The translations under genes and the position numbers were made by a program. Below, piece by piece: positions 21,262 to 33,933 of a stretch of 64,000 nucleotides of DNA (the stretch's first letter is position 1; each line of letters starts with the position of its first letter). Origin of the DNA: Pasteurella dagmatis (lineage in GTDB: Bacteria; Pseudomonadota; Gammaproteobacteria; Enterobacterales; Pasteurellaceae); the NCBI RefSeq assembly GCF_900186835.1, contig NZ_LT906448.1, forward strand, positions 1,595,501 through 1,659,500, written 5' to 3'. A model generated the notes under the pieces. That model was not told the DNA's origin and did no database searches. It saw only the letters and a program-made list of their open reading frames with translations.

Positions 21262-22326
21262 TTATTTATGATATTGTTTGGAATATTGATGAATTGCATC
21301 AACAAAAATTTTAGGGCTACTTGCTAACACATCTTGATGGATACCGTGCCCTAAATTAAATACGTGTCCGCTACCTTGACCAAAATCCGCCAAAATTGAC
21401 CGCACTTCTTGTTCAATTCGATCTGGTGATGCATATAATACTGAAGGATCCATATTGCCTTGTAAAGCTACTTTATGCCCCACTCGTGCTTTCGCCTCCC
21501 CAAGATTGACCGTCCAGTCAATTCCTAATGCATCACAGCCTGTTTCTGCCATTGCTTCTAACCATAAGCCACCACCTTTAGTAAATAATGTGACAGGCAC
21601 TTTTCTTCCCTCATTTTCACGAATAAGTGCATCAACAATTTTGTGCATATACTGTAATGAAAAATCTACAAACTCACGATGTCCAAGCACCCCACCCCAA
21701 GTATCAAAAATCATCACTGACTGCGCACCGGCTTTAATTTGTGCATTGAGATATAAGGTCACAGAGTCCGCTAACTTATCTAATAATTGATGCAGTAATT
21801 GTGGATCTGCATACAGCATTCTTTTAATTTTTGTGAAGGCTTTGCTACTGCAACCTTCCACCATATAAGTCGCCAATGTCCAAGGACTACCAGAAAATCC
21901 AATTAAAGGCACATCACCTTTTAATTCAAGGCGAATCGTACGCACCGCATTCATCACATACTGTAATTCACTTTCAGGATCTGGAATTGGCAAATTTTGT
22001 ACCGCACTTTTGCTATCAATTGGATGAGCAAATTTAGGCCCCTCACCTACACCGAAACTTAAACCTAATCCCATCGCATCTGGAATCGTTAAAATATCGG
22101 AAAATAAAATTGCAGCATCTAAATCGTAACGACGTAAAGGCTGTAAAGTCACTTCACAAGCTAGTTCAGCATTGCGGCACAATGACATAAAATCCCCTGC
22201 TACTGTACGTGTTGCACGGTATTCTGGCAAATAGCGACCTGCTTGACGCATCATCCAAACTGGAGTCATATCAACGGGCTCACGCAATAACGCTCTTAAA
22301 TAACGATCATTTTTTAATGCTGTCAT
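21262..22326 (-). CDS. hemE: Uroporphyrinogen decarboxylase
   Basis: HemE decarboxylates the four acetate side chains of uroporphyrinogen III to give coproporphyrinogen III. The 354-residue TIM-barrel protein has the signature [16 protein letters not shown] near the N-terminus, [16 protein letters not shown] in the middle and [10 protein letters not shown] near the end. It overlaps nudC by 4 bases (ATGA), so the two are translationally coupled. With hemB it indicates a working haem pathway. Confidence 0.97.
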   Translation of the reverse strand: MTALKNDRYLRALLREPVDMTPVWMMRQAGRYLPEYRATRTVAGDFMSLCRNAELACEVTLQPLRRYDLDAAILFSDILTIPDAMGLGLSFGVGEGPKFAHPIDSKSAVQNLPIPDPESELQYVMNAVRTIRLELKGDVPLIGFSGSPWTLATYMVEGCSSKAFTKIKRMLYADPQLLHQLLDKLADSVTLYLNAQIKAGAQSVMIFDTWGGVLGHREFVDFSLQYMHKIVDALIRENEGRKVPVTLFTKGGGLWLEAMAETGCDALGIDWTVNLGEAKARVGHKVALQGNMDPSVLYASPDRIEQEVRSILADFGQGSGHVFNLGHGIHQDVLASSPKIFVDAIHQYSKQYHK

Positions 22327-23117
22327 TTTACTTTCCTTTCTTCATCAGCACACAATTGTAATGTATGCTTTATTAGTTTCAGTGCTATCGTCCCTTTTGG
22401 TGGAAGCTCCGGCAACATAGCACTGTAATGAAACCATTTCGCATCACAAATTTCATCTTCTTGTAAGTTAATTTCACCACTTTCATAATCCGCTAAAAAT
22501 CCGACCATTGCAGAATTTGGGAATGCCCAAGGCTGGCTACCAAAATAACGCAAGTTCTGAACCTTAATGCCTGTTTCTTCAAATACTTCACGATGAACCG
22601 CCTGTTCAAACGTTTCTCCAACCTCAACAAAACCAGCCAATGTGGTATAAATCCCACCTTTATGGCGTTGATGATTAGCGAGTAAGATCTGATTCTCTTT
22701 GCGTACAGCAACAATGATACAAGGACAAATAACAGGATAAGTACGATACGAACATTTAGTATTTGCACATTCAATCGCACATTCATCTGCAGCAATATGT
22801 GTTGGATGCCCACATTTGCCACAAAAGCGGTGAGTTTTAAAAAAATGATTTAGTTCAACACCACGATTAAGTAAATTGAAATGGGTTTCAGGCAAAAATA
22901 ACAAACTGCGTAAAGAGACATATTCGCGAGTATCATCCGCAATTTCCTCAACTAACCATAGCGGCAAACCATCAATCTGCCCTATCTTCATCGCTTTCAA
23001 CCCCAACAGCTGAAAATCAGATGCTTTGCCTTGAGGCAATTCACCGTCAATCAAATATAACGTAGAGTCTTGAGTGAGTAACCAATAACCATAGTCATCA
23101 GATTGAATCGCATTCAT
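22323..23117 (-). CDS. nudC: NAD-capped RNA hydrolase / NADH pyrophosphatase NudC
   Basis: This 264-residue Nudix hydrolase cleaves NADH and removes NAD caps from RNA. A zinc site is formed by Cys99, Cys102, Cys117 and Cys122. The Nudix box [20 protein letters not shown] is at about 162-181, and the NudC-specific motif SQPWAFP is at 194-200. It heads a nudC-hemE-yjaG-hupA string matching E. coli. An uptake signal lies in the 95-base region upstream. Confidence 0.95.
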   Translation of the reverse strand: MNAIQSDDYGYWLLTQDSTLYLIDGELPQGKASDFQLLGLKAMKIGQIDGLPLWLVEEIADDTREYVSLRSLLFLPETHFNLLNRGVELNHFFKTHRFCGKCGHPTHIAADECAIECANTKCSYRTYPVICPCIIVAVRKENQILLANHQRHKGGIYTTLAGFVEVGETFEQAVHREVFEETGIKVQNLRYFGSQPWAFPNSAMVGFLADYESGEINLQEDEICDAKWFHYSAMLPELPPKGTIALKLIKHTLQLCADEERKVK

Positions 23118-23212
23118 AGAAGCTCACAAAATTTCACAAAAAATGACCGCACTTTTTGCCTATCAAAAATGGAATAAAATGTCTTTATTATAAAAGTAAT
23201 TTTTAAATTTAG

Positions 23213-25168
23213 CTAATGCGAAGCAGATTCTTTAATGAACAGATGCTCAAACAGAGGATATACCTTACGGCTTCCCCACAAATTTAAATGATCATCATCT
23301 GCATAATAAATATCTTTTTCATTTGAGGTATAACAAAATTCTGAATCGCATAACGCACTAGAAACATCAATGATCTTAACACCACAGTCTTTTTTCGCAG
23401 TTTCATGAATCCGAGATGCTAACCGATTTCTGTCAAGATAACTTTGTTTATCAAGCTTAATTTCTATTCTTTCATTTTTTATAAACATATTTTTAGCTAT
23501 TAGCATTGGTACATTTTTCCCTATTTCTGGTATCGAATTCACCAAATAAGTCATATTTTTTTCTGAAATTTTACATATTGAATCTAAAAAACCTGTACTA
23601 AGTTCTTCCCTTACTTTTTTTAGACTATATGAATCACTCATATCTAATTCTGTTTCCAAATAATATGAAGAAATAAATTCATCCTCATTATGTCCCAATA
23701 AATATTCATTATAACGATTCACAATAACAACTGGGATATTAGGATAATTTTCCAATAGTGAAAGAATGTTATTATTTCTTTCTAAACATTTTTGCAAGTT
23801 ATGCTCTTTATTTTTCACATTAAATATCATCGGGCAACCAAGTAGCGCAGAACTTAAAAAAGAACTCTGATACCTGTTTGCAAGCTCCTCCAATCCAGGT
23901 ATAAGTGCAACTGCGTGGCTATCGCCAATTAGAATAAATTTTGGTGAACTTTTCTCTTTCCCAAACTGACAAAATCCTGTCTTTTGAGTACATTTAAGCG
24001 CAGCATCCGTAGGGAAATCCATATAGGGAATAATATTTTGGTATTTAGAATGTATAAAGAAATAGCTAAACAACAAACTTTCTTTTTTCTCGAGTACAGA
24101 AACCAAACAATATAAATATATGCTTATTCCTAATAATATGCATCCTTGTTTTTTCAGGGATATACTCCAATTTTTTACAGTTTTTTCAATAGAATAATAG
24201 CTGATTAATCCAATTAAGATAGACACCACACTAGCAATTAATACTTCCCAATAAGAATCATAGTCAAATAAAACACAAAACACATGAACAGGCCAATGCC
24301 ATAAATAAATAGAATAGGAAGCATCTCCTAATTTTTGTACACAAGGATGACAAGTGAAAAAAGTATTATGATTAAAAAATAATATCAGTGAAGTCGCAAT
24401 TACAGGAATGAGAGCATGCCAATTTGGCCATATTGTCTTTTCATAGAATAAGAAAAAAGTAATTAAGGCTATCCAACTTAAATAGCTAATAAATATTCTA
24501 TATACATCTTTTATCCTTGTAGTTTTATTGTATTGAAACACAAAAACAAGTGCACCTAATAGAAATTCCCATAAACGGTAATGTAATAAAAAGAAAATAT
24601 TACTTTTTTGTTCAGAAGAATATAGCATCATTAGAAATGATGAGGCAGCTATAACAGATAAACAACATATTATTTTTCCACTAGAAAATCCTCTAAATAA
24701 TAAAAGTAAAAGTGGAAATAAAAGATAAAATTGAAATTCAACTCCTAATGTCCAAGTATGCATTAACCAACGTTCATTAACACTAGTTGAAAAATAATCC
24801 ACTTTTGCAGCCGTTATATTATAAATAAATATTGTGGAATTTTTAATTTCACTTAAAACAGATGAAATATTGATAATAATTATTAGGTAGAAAGACAAAA
24901 ATAATATTACTAACAATAAAACAAATAATACTGGAGCAACTCGCTTAAACCTTCTAATGTAGAAATTAACTAAATCAACTTTTCTATTTTCTACTATTTG
25001 AGGGTATAAAATCATAGCCATTAAATAGCCAGAAATAACAAAGAAGATATCTACACCAATAAATCCGCCATTAAAATGCAATATCTTGAAATGAAAAAAT
25101 AATACAGCCAGTGCCGCCCAAGCTCTTAAACCATTAATATCAAGTCTGAAATTAAACTGTTTATCCAT
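23213..25168 (-). CDS. OafA/YrhL-type acyltransferase with C-terminal SGNH domain
   Basis: The 651-residue protein starts with an acyltransferase-3 membrane domain of about ten spans (LRAWAALAVLFFHF with conserved His26, then GGFIGVDIFFVISGYLM). A periplasmic SGNH esterase-like domain follows, with GDSH at 415-418 and the paired Asp624...His627 in DDDHLNLWG. Such proteins O-acetylate LPS O-antigen, capsule or lipooligosaccharide sugars. The acceptor here is unknown. The gene is visibly more AT-rich than its neighbours and sits alone between rpoC and nudC, consistent with lateral acquisition and a variable surface trait. Confidence 0.88.
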   Translation of the reverse strand: MDKQFNFRLDINGLRAWAALAVLFFHFKILHFNGGFIGVDIFFVISGYLMAMILYPQIVENRKVDLVNFYIRRFKRVAPVLFVLLLVILFLSFYLIIIINISSVLSEIKNSTIFIYNITAAKVDYFSTSVNERWLMHTWTLGVEFQFYLLFPLLLLLFRGFSSGKIICCLSVIAASSFLMMLYSSEQKSNIFFLLHYRLWEFLLGALVFVFQYNKTTRIKDVYRIFISYLSWIALITFFLFYEKTIWPNWHALIPVIATSLILFFNHNTFFTCHPCVQKLGDASYSIYLWHWPVHVFCVLFDYDSYWEVLIASVVSILIGLISYYSIEKTVKNWSISLKKQGCILLGISIYLYCLVSVLEKKESLLFSYFFIHSKYQNIIPYMDFPTDAALKCTQKTGFCQFGKEKSSPKFILIGDSHAVALIPGLEELANRYQSSFLSSALLGCPMIFNVKNKEHNLQKCLERNNNILSLLENYPNIPVVIVNRYNEYLLGHNEDEFISSYYLETELDMSDSYSLKKVREELSTGFLDSICKISEKNMTYLVNSIPEIGKNVPMLIAKNMFIKNERIEIKLDKQSYLDRNRLASRIHETAKKDCGVKIIDVSSALCDSEFCYTSNEKDIYYADDDHLNLWGSRKVYPLFEHLFIKESASH

Positions 25169-25205
25169 ATCTATAAATTATCTGTCCATTAGATTAATCT
25201 GATAC

Positions 25206-25211
25206 ATTATA
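25206..25211 (-). promoter_or_regulatory. Candidate -10 element of the acyltransferase gene
   Basis: A consensus TATAAT on the minus strand lies 38 bases before the ATG and just past the rpoC terminator. The -35 region is only T-rich. Confidence 0.4.
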
Positions 25212-25227
25212 TGCTTATCAAATAAAA

Positions 25228-25260
25228 TAAAAAACCCGAGTCAATGCTCGGGTTTTTTTG
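25228..25260 (-). terminator. Terminator of the rpoBC operon
   Basis: A 10-bp stem (25231-25240 with 25247-25256) is flanked by A and T runs, so it can act in both directions. It lies 11 bases beyond the rpoC stop. Confidence 0.92.
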
Positions 25261-25271
25261 TTTAATGTAGA

Positions 25272-28200
25272 TTATTCTGCATCATCAGCCATATTTAACA
25301 TTTCTGCTAAACTTGCTGTTGCATCTTCTGCAGTAACAGTAAATTCTGCTGCAATTTCTTCTTCATCTGCTGCTGATAATTTAACTGGCATTTCATCTCT
25401 CATCATCACTTTCTTCTGACGATTTTGGTGATATGCGAAACCTGTACCAGCAGGGATTAAGCGACCGACGATTACATTCTCTTTCAAGCCACGCAATTCA
25501 TCACGTTTACCCGCAACTGCAGCTTCAGTTAACACACGTGTTGTTTCTTGGAATGATGCTGCAGAGATAAATGACTCAGTTGCAAGAGATGCTTTGGTAA
25601 TACCAAGTAACTCACGTTCAAATTCAACTAATGGCTTGCCTTCAGCTTCACGCTTACGGTTCACGATCTTAATACGTGCAACCTCAACTTGCTCACCCTC
25701 TAAGAATTCAGAGTCATAAGCTTTAGTGATGATTGCTTTACGTAACATCTGACGTACGATGACTTCGATGTGTTTATCGTTAATTTTTACCCCTTGTAAG
25801 CGGTAAACTTCTTGTACTTCATTAACGATATAATCAGTTACAGCATGAACACCACGTAAACGTAAAATATCATGTGGCGTTTCTGCACCATCAGAGATTA
25901 AATCACCACGTTCGACCATCTCACCTTCAAATACGTTGAGTTGACGCCATTTTGGAATCATTTCTTCGTAAGTTTCGCCTTCAGCTGGTGTGATTAATAA
26001 GCGTCGTTTACCTTTTGTTTCTTTACCGAATGACACGATACCAGAAATTTCAGCCAAGATTGCTGGCTCTTTCGGTTTACGCGCTTCAAATAAGTCCGCA
26101 ACGCGCGGAAGACCACCAGTAATATCTTTTGTACCAACAGATTCTTGTGGAATACGTGCTAATGGGTCACCGATATGAACTTCTGCGTTATCGTCTAATG
26201 TTACGATCGCTTTACCTGGTAAGAAGTATTGCGCAACAACGTCTGTACCTGGGATTAAGATATCGTTACCTTTCGCATCAACAAGTTTGATTGCTGGACG
26301 TAAATCTTTACCTGCTGTTGCACGCTCCCCGACATCTTGAACTACGATTGATGATAAACCTGTTAATTCATCAGTTTGACGAGTGACAGTTAAACCATCA
26401 ACGATGTCAACGAATTTAACAAAACCGCTCACCTCAGATACAACTGGCATTGTATGTGGATCCCAGTTTGCAACGGTCTCACCTGCCGTAACATCTTGAC
26501 CATCAGCTTTGCTTAAGACTGCACCGTAAGGCACTTTATAGTGTTCTTTAGTACGACCGAATGCATCAATAATAGTTAATTCAGTGTTACGTGAAGTTAA
26601 TACTAATTTACCTTCGTTGTTAGTAACGAATTTTACGTTCGCTAAGCGTAATGTACCCGTATTTTTCACTTGGATACTTGACTCTTTCGCAGCTGCAGAC
26701 GCAGCACCACCGATATGGAACGTACGCATCGTTAACTGTGTACCCGGTTCACCAATTGATTGTGCTGCAATAACACCAACTGCCTCACCTTGGTTAATCA
26801 AGTGACCACGTGCAAGATCACGTCCGTAGCATTTCGCACACACACCAAAGTCTGTGTTACAAGTTACTACTGAACGTACTTTGATACTATCAACAGAATT
26901 TGCATCGATCACATCACACAATTTCTCATCTAATAAGGTATTACGTGCAATTAATACTTCTTCTGTACCTGGTTTTAATACGTCTTCTGCAACTACACGA
27001 CCTAATACGCGATCACGTAATGCTTCTTTAACGTCACCACCCTCAATTAATGGGGTCATCACGATACCTTCGTGTGTACCACAATCATCTTCGATGATAA
27101 CTAAGTCTTGTGCCACATCAACTAAACGACGGGTTAAGTAACCTGAGTTTGCTGTTTTCAATGCAGTATCCGCAAGACCTTTACGTGCACCATGGGTTGA
27201 AATAAAGTACTGTAATACGTTTAGACCTTCACGGAAGTTTGCCGTAATTGGCGTTTCGATGATCGAACCATCTGGACGAGCCATTAGACCACGCATACCT
27301 GCTAACTGACGAATCTGTGCCGCAGAACCACGAGCACCAGAGTCCGCCATCATGAAGATGCTATTAAAGGATGCCTGCTTCTCTGGATTGCCTTCACGGT
27401 TAATTACTTCTTCTGTAGACAAGTTTTCCATCATCGCTTTAGCAACACGTTCGTTTGCAGCAGCCCAAATATCGATCACTTTGTTATAACGTTCACCAGC
27501 AGTAACTAAACCTGATTGGAACTGCTCTTGGATTTCAGCAACTTCCTCTTCTGCCGCAGAAATAATTTCGTATTTCTTCGCAGGAATGACCATATCATCA
27601 ATACCTACTGATGAGCCAGAACGTGCTGCATATGCAAAACCGGTATACATAATTTGGTCAGCAAATAGTACGCTTGGTTTCATACCTAAACGACGATAGC
27701 TCTCGTTGATTAACTTAGAAATTGCTTTTTTACCTAATGTTTGGTTAAACAAGCTAAATGGCATACCTTTTGGTGCAATCATCCAAAGAATCGCGCGACC
27801 AATCGTAGTATCTACTAAGTTAGTATGAGGCTCAAACTCACCTGCTACGTTTTTCACATATTCAGTGATACGCACTTTCACACGAGAATGTAATTCAGCT
27901 TGACCTGTACGATACGCTTTTTCAGCTTCACGAGGGTCCTGTAACAACATTCCTTCGCCTTTACCGTTAACTTTATCACGTGTCATATAGTAAAGACCTA
28001 ATACAACGTCTTGTGATGGAACGATAATAGGCTCACCATTTGCTGGTGATAAAATGTTGTTGGTTGACATCATTAATGCACGTGCTTCTAACTGAGCTTC
28101 TAATGTCAATGGTACGTGGACCGCCATTTGGTCACCATCAAAGTCAGCATTAAACGCCGCACAAACAAGTGGGTGTAATTGGATTGCTTTACCTTCGATC

Positions 28201-29525
28201 AATAATGGTTCAAATGCCTGAATACCCAAACGGTGCAATGTTGGTGCACGGTTTAATAAAATTGGATGTTCGCGAATAACTTCCGCTAAAATATCCCATA
28301 CGATCGCATCTTCACGCTCGACCATTTTCTTCGCAGCTTTAATCGTTGAAGCGAAGCCACGGCTTTCTAATTTTGCATAGATAAACGGACGGAATAACTC
28401 CAATGCCATTTTCTTCGGTAAACCACATTGGTGTAGGTGTAAGTATGGACCTACAGTGATTACAGAACGGCCTGAATAGTCAACACGTTTACCTAATAGG
28501 TTTTGACGGAAACGACCTTGTTTACCTTTAATCATATCCGCAAGTGATTTTAATGGACGGCGGTTAGAGCCAGTAATAGCACGACCACGACGACCATTAT
28601 CTAATAACGCATCAACAGATTCTTGTAACATACGTTTTTCGTTACGCACAATGATATCAGGTGCGATTAAGTCTAAAAGACGTTTTAAACGGTTATTACG
28701 GTTGATTACACGACGGTATAAATCGTTCAAATCTGAAGTAGCGAAACGACCGCCATCAAGTGGCACTAACGGACGTAAATCTGGTGGTAATACTGGTAAT
28801 ACAGTCATCACCATCCATTCTGGCTTGTTACCAGATTGAATAAACGCTTCTAATAATTTTAAACGTTTAGTGATTTTCTTACGTTTTGTTTCTGAGTTAG
28901 TTTCTTGTAATTCTTCACGTAAGTTTTCACATTCAAGTGCTAAATCCATATCACGCAATAAAGCTTGGATGGCTTCCGCACCCATTTTTGCATCGAACTC
29001 ATCACCCCAACGATCTTCTGCGTCTAAATATTGCTCTTCCGTTAATAACTGACCTTTATCTAAATCAGTCATACCCGGTTCGATCACAATGTATGATTCA
29101 AAATATAAAACACGTTCAATGTCACGTAATGGCATATCAAGCAATAAACCAATACGGGATGGTAGTGATTTCAAAAACCAAATATGTGCAACAGGTGAAG
29201 CAAGCTCAATATGCCCCATACGCTCACGACGTACTTTGGTTTGTGTTACTTCAACGCCACATTTTTCACAGATTACACCACGGTGTTTTAAGCGTTTGTA
29301 TTTACCACATAAACATTCGTAATCTTTTACTGGTCCAAAAATACGTGCACAGAAAAGACCGTCACGTTCTGGTTTAAATGTGCGGTAGTTAATGGTTTCA
29401 GGTTTTTTAACTTCACCAAATGACCAAGAACGGATCATATCCGGTGATGCTAAACCAATTTTGATCACATCAAAATCTTCACTCGTTTTTGATTGTGCTT
29501 TTAAAAACTTAACTAAGTCTTTCAC
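25272..29525 (-). CDS. rpoC: RNA polymerase subunit beta-prime
   Basis: This is the catalytic large subunit of RNA polymerase, with NADFDGD (the Mg2+ site) and an N-terminal zinc ribbon [20 protein letters not shown]. The chosen start is GTG at 29525, giving 1417 residues. It matches the E. coli start (MKDLLKFLKAQ) and has AGGAG about 9 bases upstream. An in-frame TTG 11 codons earlier (29558) has no such support and lies in an uptake-signal hairpin. It follows rpoB by 110 bases. Confidence 0.97.
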   Translation of the reverse strand: MKDLVKFLKAQSKTSEDFDVIKIGLASPDMIRSWSFGEVKKPETINYRTFKPERDGLFCARIFGPVKDYECLCGKYKRLKHRGVICEKCGVEVTQTKVRRERMGHIELASPVAHIWFLKSLPSRIGLLLDMPLRDIERVLYFESYIVIEPGMTDLDKGQLLTEEQYLDAEDRWGDEFDAKMGAEAIQALLRDMDLALECENLREELQETNSETKRKKITKRLKLLEAFIQSGNKPEWMVMTVLPVLPPDLRPLVPLDGGRFATSDLNDLYRRVINRNNRLKRLLDLIAPDIIVRNEKRMLQESVDALLDNGRRGRAITGSNRRPLKSLADMIKGKQGRFRQNLLGKRVDYSGRSVITVGPYLHLHQCGLPKKMALELFRPFIYAKLESRGFASTIKAAKKMVEREDAIVWDILAEVIREHPILLNRAPTLHRLGIQAFEPLLIEGKAIQLHPLVCAAFNADFDGDQMAVHVPLTLEAQLEARALMMSTNNILSPANGEPIIVPSQDVVLGLYYMTRDKVNGKGEGMLLQDPREAEKAYRTGQAELHSRVKVRITEYVKNVAGEFEPHTNLVDTTIGRAILWMIAPKGMPFSLFNQTLGKKAISKLINESYRRLGMKPSVLFADQIMYTGFAYAARSGSSVGIDDMVIPAKKYEIISAAEEEVAEIQEQFQSGLVTAGERYNKVIDIWAAANERVAKAMMENLSTEEVINREGNPEKQASFNSIFMMADSGARGSAAQIRQLAGMRGLMARPDGSIIETPITANFREGLNVLQYFISTHGARKGLADTALKTANSGYLTRRLVDVAQDLVIIEDDCGTHEGIVMTPLIEGGDVKEALRDRVLGRVVAEDVLKPGTEEVLIARNTLLDEKLCDVIDANSVDSIKVRSVVTCNTDFGVCAKCYGRDLARGHLINQGEAVGVIAAQSIGEPGTQLTMRTFHIGGAASAAAKESSIQVKNTGTLRLANVKFVTNNEGKLVLTSRNTELTIIDAFGRTKEHYKVPYGAVLSKADGQDVTAGETVANWDPHTMPVVSEVSGFVKFVDIVDGLTVTRQTDELTGLSSIVVQDVGERATAGKDLRPAIKLVDAKGNDILIPGTDVVAQYFLPGKAIVTLDDNAEVHIGDPLARIPQESVGTKDITGGLPRVADLFEARKPKEPAILAEISGIVSFGKETKGKRRLLITPAEGETYEEMIPKWRQLNVFEGEMVERGDLISDGAETPHDILRLRGVHAVTDYIVNEVQEVYRLQGVKINDKHIEVIVRQMLRKAIITKAYDSEFLEGEQVEVARIKIVNRKREAEGKPLVEFERELLGITKASLATESFISAASFQETTRVLTEAAVAGKRDELRGLKENVIVGRLIPAGTGFAYHQNRQKKVMMRDEMPVKLSAADEEEIAAEFTVTAEDATASLAEMLNMADDAE

Positions 29526-29555
29526 AGATTTGCTCCTGTCGGAGTTAAACTTATT

Positions 29556-29594
29556 CAAGTGCGGTTGAAATTTTTAAAATTTTCACCGCACTTG
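29556..29594. repeat. Inverted uptake-signal pair between rpoB and rpoC
   Basis: CAAGTGCGGTTGAAA (29556-29570) and TTTCACCGCACTTG (29581-29594) form a stem with one bulge, in the rpoB-rpoC spacer of the mRNA. No T run follows on the minus strand, so it is unlikely to terminate rpoC transcription fully. It could act as an mRNA processing or partial attenuation element. Confidence 0.7.
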
Positions 29595-29635
29595 AGCGTA
29601 CATTGCTTTACACCAAGCTTGGTTATGATGTCAGA

Positions 29636-32600
29636 TTAATCTTCATCTAAATCAATGTTGATACCAAGCGAGCGAATTTCTTTCATAATTACATTGAAAG
29701 ATTCTGGTGTACCCGGGTCCATTTGATGTGTTCCACCAACGATGTTTTTATACATCTTCGTACGACCATTTACGTCATCAGATTTCACGGTTAACATTTC
29801 TTGTAAAGTATATGCTGCGCCGTATGCTTCAAGCGCCCATACCTCCATTTCACCGAAACGCTGACCACCGAATTGTGCTTTACCACCTAACGGCTGTTGT
29901 GTAACCAAGCTATAAGAACCGGTTGAACGTGCGTGCATTTTGTCATCAACTAAGTGGTTCAACTTGAGCATATACATGTAACCTACTGTTACTGGACGCT
30001 CAAATTTCTCACCAGTACGACCATCGAATAAAGTGATTTGACCTGAAGTTGGTAAACCACCTAACTCTAATAAGCCTTTGATTTCGCTTTCATGAGCACC
30101 ATCAAATACTGGGGTTGCAAGCGGTAAACCTTTACGTAAGTTTTGTGCTAAACGCATCACTTCTTCATCAGTGAAGGTACTTAAATCCACTTTTTGTGAA
30201 CCATGACCCAAGTCATATGCTTTTTGCATATACTCACGTAATTTCGCTACTTCTTGTTGTTGTTTGATCATCGCATTGATCTTGTCACCGATACCTTTCG
30301 CAGCTAAACCTAAGTGAGTTTCTAAGATCTGACCGATGTTCATACGTGATGGAACGCCCAGAGGGTTCAACACAATATCTACTGGCTGACCATTTTCATC
30401 GTATGGCATATCTTCCACAGGGTTGATTTTTGAGATAACCCCTTTGTTACCGTGACGACCCGCCATTTTATCACCCGGTTGGATATGACGTTTAACTGCA
30501 AGATATACTTTAACTACTTTCAACACGCCCGGTGCTAAATCATCACCTTGGATAATCTTACCACGTTGAATCTCTAACTTACGCTCGAATTCCTTACGTA
30601 ATTCTTCGTATTGCTCAGCAAGTTGCTCTAATTGGTTTTGTTGTGCTTCATCGCTTAATGATTGCTCTAACCATTTAGTGCGGTCTAATTTATCTAAGTT
30701 TTTCGCTTCAAAACCACCTGCAATCAGAAGACTACGAACACGCGTAAATAAACCTGCCTCAAGGATTTCTAATTCTTCCACCAGGTCTTTTTTCGCTTGT
30801 TTTAATTGCATTTCTTCAATTTCAAGCGCACGTTTGTCTTTTTCTACACCATCACGGGTAAAGACTTGCACGTCGATAACGGTACCAGAAACACTGTTTG
30901 GTACACGTAATGAAGAATCTTTCACATCAGAGGCTTTTTCACCGAAGATCGCACGTAATAATTTTTCTTCTGGGGTTAATTGAGTTTCACCTTTTGGTGT
31001 TACTTTACCCACAAGAATATCACCACCTTTTACTTCCGCACCGATGTAAACAATACCAGATTCATCAAGTTTACTTAATGCTGCTTCACCTACGTTTGGA
31101 ATATCCGCTGTGATTTCTTCTGAACCTAATTTGGTGTCACGTGCCACACAAGAAAGTTCTTGAATGTGAATCGTTGTGAAACGATCTTCTTGTACAACAC
31201 GCTCAGAAACTAACATCGAGTCTTCGAAGTTATAACCATTCCAAGGCATGAATGCTACACGCATATTTTGACCAAGCGCTAACTCACCTAAGTCTGTTGA
31301 AGGACCGTCTGCTAACACTTCACCACGACCAATAGGCTCACCTAATGACACACAAGGAATTTGGTTAATACATGTATTTTGGTTTGAACGGGTGTATTTC
31401 ACTAAGTTATAGATATCAATACCTGCTTCACCTGGAACGGTTTCATCTTCGTTTACTTTCACAACGATACGTGAAGCGTCAACGTATTGAACCACACCAC
31501 CACGTTTTGCAATCACAGTTACACCTGAGTCAACTGCTACTGCTTTCTCGATACCTGTACCTACTAATGGTTTATCCGCACGTAATGTTGGAACTGCTTG
31601 ACGTTGCATGTTTGCACCCATCAATGCACGGTTCGCATCGTCGTGCTCAAGGAACGGAATTAACGCAGCCGCCACCGATACAACTTGTTGGGTTGAAACG
31701 TCCATATAGTGGATTTCATCTGGACGATATAAACCAGATTCACCGTGTTCACCACGACAAGTTACGAACGCATCAGTAAAGCGTAACTCTTCATCAAGAT
31801 TTGAGTTCGCCTGAGCGATAACATATTTACCTTCTTCAATCGCAGATAAATATTCAATTTCTTCAGTCACTTGACCGTTTACTACTTTACGGTATGGCGT
31901 TTCTAAGAAACCGTAGTCGTTAGTACGTGCGTAAACAGAAAGTGAGTTGATCAAACCGATATTTGGACCCTCAGGGGTTTCGATTGGACACACACGGCCA
32001 TAGTGAGTAGCGTGAACATCTCGAACCTCGAAGCCTGCACGTTCACGAGTCAAACCACCTGGACCTAATGCAGAAATACGACGTTTGTGCGTGACTTCTG
32101 ATAACGGGTTGTTTTGATCCATAAACTGTGAAAGTTGTGAAGAACCAAAGAATTCTTTTACTGCCGCAGAAATTGGTTTTGCATTGATTAAATCCTGTGG
32201 TGTTACTGCATCTAAATCACCTAAAGATAAGCGTTCTTTCACCGCTCTTTCAACACGTACTAAACCAATACGGAATTGGTTTTCTGCCATTTCACCCACT
32301 GAACGGATACGACGGTTACCTAAGTGGTCGATATCATCAACTTCGCCACGACCATTACGGATCTCGATCAGTTTTTTCATCACACCGATGATGTCTTCAT
32401 TGCTTAAAATGCCGCTACCAGTCTCTTCATCAATACCTAAAGAGCGGTTAAATTTCATACGACCTACTGCAGATAAATCATAACGATCTGATGAGAAAAA
32501 TAAGTTGTCAAATAAACCTTCAGCAGCTTCTTTTGTTGGTGGCTCACCTGGACGCATCATACGGTAAATTTCAACTAACGCACTTAAACGATCGTTGGAT

Positions 32601-33664
32601 GGATCAACGCGTAACGTTTCTGAAATATAAGGACCATAATCTAAGTCATTAGTGAATAGAGTTTCAATTGTTGTATAACCAGCCTGCGCTAATTTAGCTA
32701 ACATCTCTAATGAGATTTCCATATTAGCAGGACAAACAATTTCACCAGACTCCAAATCCACATAGTCTTTTGCCGCAACTTTACCCACGATATATTCAGT
32801 TGGTACTTCAACTTGTGTCACATTATCTTTTTCTAATGCTTTAATGTGACGTGCGGTAATACGACGACCACGTTCAACATATACTTTACCATTCGCTTCA
32901 ATATCAAATGTTGCAGTTTCACCACGTAATCTTTCTGGCACTAATGTCATCAATAATTTGTTATTGCTAATTTCAAAAACAACTTTATCGAAGAAAATAT
33001 CTAAAATTTGCTCAGTGGTGTAATTCAACGCACGTAAAATGATAGTTGCAGGTAATTTACGGCGACGGTCGATACGTGCATATAAGTTATCTTTTGGATC
33101 GAACTCAAAGTCTAACCATGAACCACGGTAAGGGATAATTCTTGCGTTATATAAAACTTTACCTGAAGAGTGTGTTTTACCTTTATCAGAATCAAAGAAT
33201 ACGCCTGGGCTACGATGTAATTGCGACACGATAACACGCTCAGTACCATTGATTACAAAGGTACCATTGTCGGTCATTAATGGGATCTCCCCCATATAAA
33301 CTTCTTGTTCTTTAATATCTTTGATCGTACCTGGAGCTGCGTCTTTATCATAGCTAACTAAACGCAATTTCACACGTAATGGTGCAGCATAAGTGGTACC
33401 ACGAATTTGACATTCTCTCACGTCAAATACTGGCTCACCCAATTGATAGCTTACATATTGTAATTCTGTGTTGCCGTTATTGCTAACAATTGGAAATACT
33501 GAGCGGAATGCCGCTTCTAAGCCTTGCTGACCTTCAGGATCTCTTTGAATAAATTTATCGAAAGAATCGAGTTGGATAGTTAATAAATAAGGTACATTTA
33601 AAACTTGCGGGCGTTTGCCGAAGTCTTTACGAATTCGTTTTTTCTCTGTGTAGGAGTAAACCAT
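29636..33664 (-). CDS. rpoB: RNA polymerase subunit beta
   Basis: This 1342-residue RNA polymerase subunit starts [19 protein letters not shown]. The rifampicin region reads [20 protein letters not shown] and continues [10 protein letters not shown]. The commonly mutated Asp, His and Ser positions are wild type, so no rifampicin-resistance change is visible there. The C-terminal end ([10 protein letters not shown]) is conserved. It lies downstream of rplL with a 269-base spacer holding an attenuator-like hairpin. Confidence 0.98.
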   Translation of the reverse strand: MVYSYTEKKRIRKDFGKRPQVLNVPYLLTIQLDSFDKFIQRDPEGQQGLEAAFRSVFPIVSNNGNTELQYVSYQLGEPVFDVRECQIRGTTYAAPLRVKLRLVSYDKDAAPGTIKDIKEQEVYMGEIPLMTDNGTFVINGTERVIVSQLHRSPGVFFDSDKGKTHSSGKVLYNARIIPYRGSWLDFEFDPKDNLYARIDRRRKLPATIILRALNYTTEQILDIFFDKVVFEISNNKLLMTLVPERLRGETATFDIEANGKVYVERGRRITARHIKALEKDNVTQVEVPTEYIVGKVAAKDYVDLESGEIVCPANMEISLEMLAKLAQAGYTTIETLFTNDLDYGPYISETLRVDPSNDRLSALVEIYRMMRPGEPPTKEAAEGLFDNLFFSSDRYDLSAVGRMKFNRSLGIDEETGSGILSNEDIIGVMKKLIEIRNGRGEVDDIDHLGNRRIRSVGEMAENQFRIGLVRVERAVKERLSLGDLDAVTPQDLINAKPISAAVKEFFGSSQLSQFMDQNNPLSEVTHKRRISALGPGGLTRERAGFEVRDVHATHYGRVCPIETPEGPNIGLINSLSVYARTNDYGFLETPYRKVVNGQVTEEIEYLSAIEEGKYVIAQANSNLDEELRFTDAFVTCRGEHGESGLYRPDEIHYMDVSTQQVVSVAAALIPFLEHDDANRALMGANMQRQAVPTLRADKPLVGTGIEKAVAVDSGVTVIAKRGGVVQYVDASRIVVKVNEDETVPGEAGIDIYNLVKYTRSNQNTCINQIPCVSLGEPIGRGEVLADGPSTDLGELALGQNMRVAFMPWNGYNFEDSMLVSERVVQEDRFTTIHIQELSCVARDTKLGSEEITADIPNVGEAALSKLDESGIVYIGAEVKGGDILVGKVTPKGETQLTPEEKLLRAIFGEKASDVKDSSLRVPNSVSGTVIDVQVFTRDGVEKDKRALEIEEMQLKQAKKDLVEELEILEAGLFTRVRSLLIAGGFEAKNLDKLDRTKWLEQSLSDEAQQNQLEQLAEQYEELRKEFERKLEIQRGKIIQGDDLAPGVLKVVKVYLAVKRHIQPGDKMAGRHGNKGVISKINPVEDMPYDENGQPVDIVLNPLGVPSRMNIGQILETHLGLAAKGIGDKINAMIKQQQEVAKLREYMQKAYDLGHGSQKVDLSTFTDEEVMRLAQNLRKGLPLATPVFDGAHESEIKGLLELGGLPTSGQITLFDGRTGEKFERPVTVGYMYMLKLNHLVDDKMHARSTGSYSLVTQQPLGGKAQFGGQRFGEMEVWALEAYGAAYTLQEMLTVKSDDVNGRTKMYKNIVGGTHQMDPGTPESFNVIMKEIRSLGINIDLDED

Positions 33665-33696
33665 AGGGTTCCTCTGCTCGTGTTTCAGTGAACCAA

Positions 33697-33733
33697 ATAC
33701 ATAATGCTACTTGTTAATCAGTAAGTTATGTAT
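33697..33733 (-). promoter_or_regulatory. Hairpin in the rplL-rpoB spacer, near rpoB
   Basis: ATACATAA (33697-33704) pairs with TTATGTAT (33726-33733), and partial pairing continues inward. It lies 33 bases upstream of the rpoB start. In E. coli an RNase III processing stem occupies the corresponding spacer. The same role here is inferred. Confidence 0.4.
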
Positions 33734-33870
33734 GCGTGTAAAGATACCGTTTCCAGATGCCGCACTCTGAACCTTACTTCTGATGAGCGGAATTCCCAAA
33801 TTACGTGAACTAATTAACTTGAGAAAAACAGAAAAACTAAACGGAAAAATTTATTCTGTTTTGATAGCAC

Positions 33871-33900
33871 AAAATGGCTGATGGAAAAACCACCAGCCAT
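33871..33900 (-). terminator. Attenuator-like hairpin after rplL
   Basis: On the minus strand a stem of about 11 bp (33890-33900 with 33874-33884, one mismatched or wobble pair) is followed by TTTTGTG. It sits 34 bases after rplL. A partial terminator here would lower RNA polymerase subunit output relative to L7/L12, as in E. coli. Confidence 0.65.
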
Positions 33901-33933
33901 CGAGCCTTAGAAGGGCTAACAAGTCAGTTAAAA

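Noticed and set aside
29556-29594. Full transcription terminator between rpoB and rpoC
   Set aside because: The hairpin lacks a T run on the minus strand, and rpoC must be transcribed from upstream.
25990-33664. Many open frames of 60-146 codons on the plus strand opposite rpoB and rpoC, and similar ones opposite fusA, tuf and rplJ
   Set aside because: They are shadows of highly conserved genes. They lack ribosome sites and have unlikely compositions.
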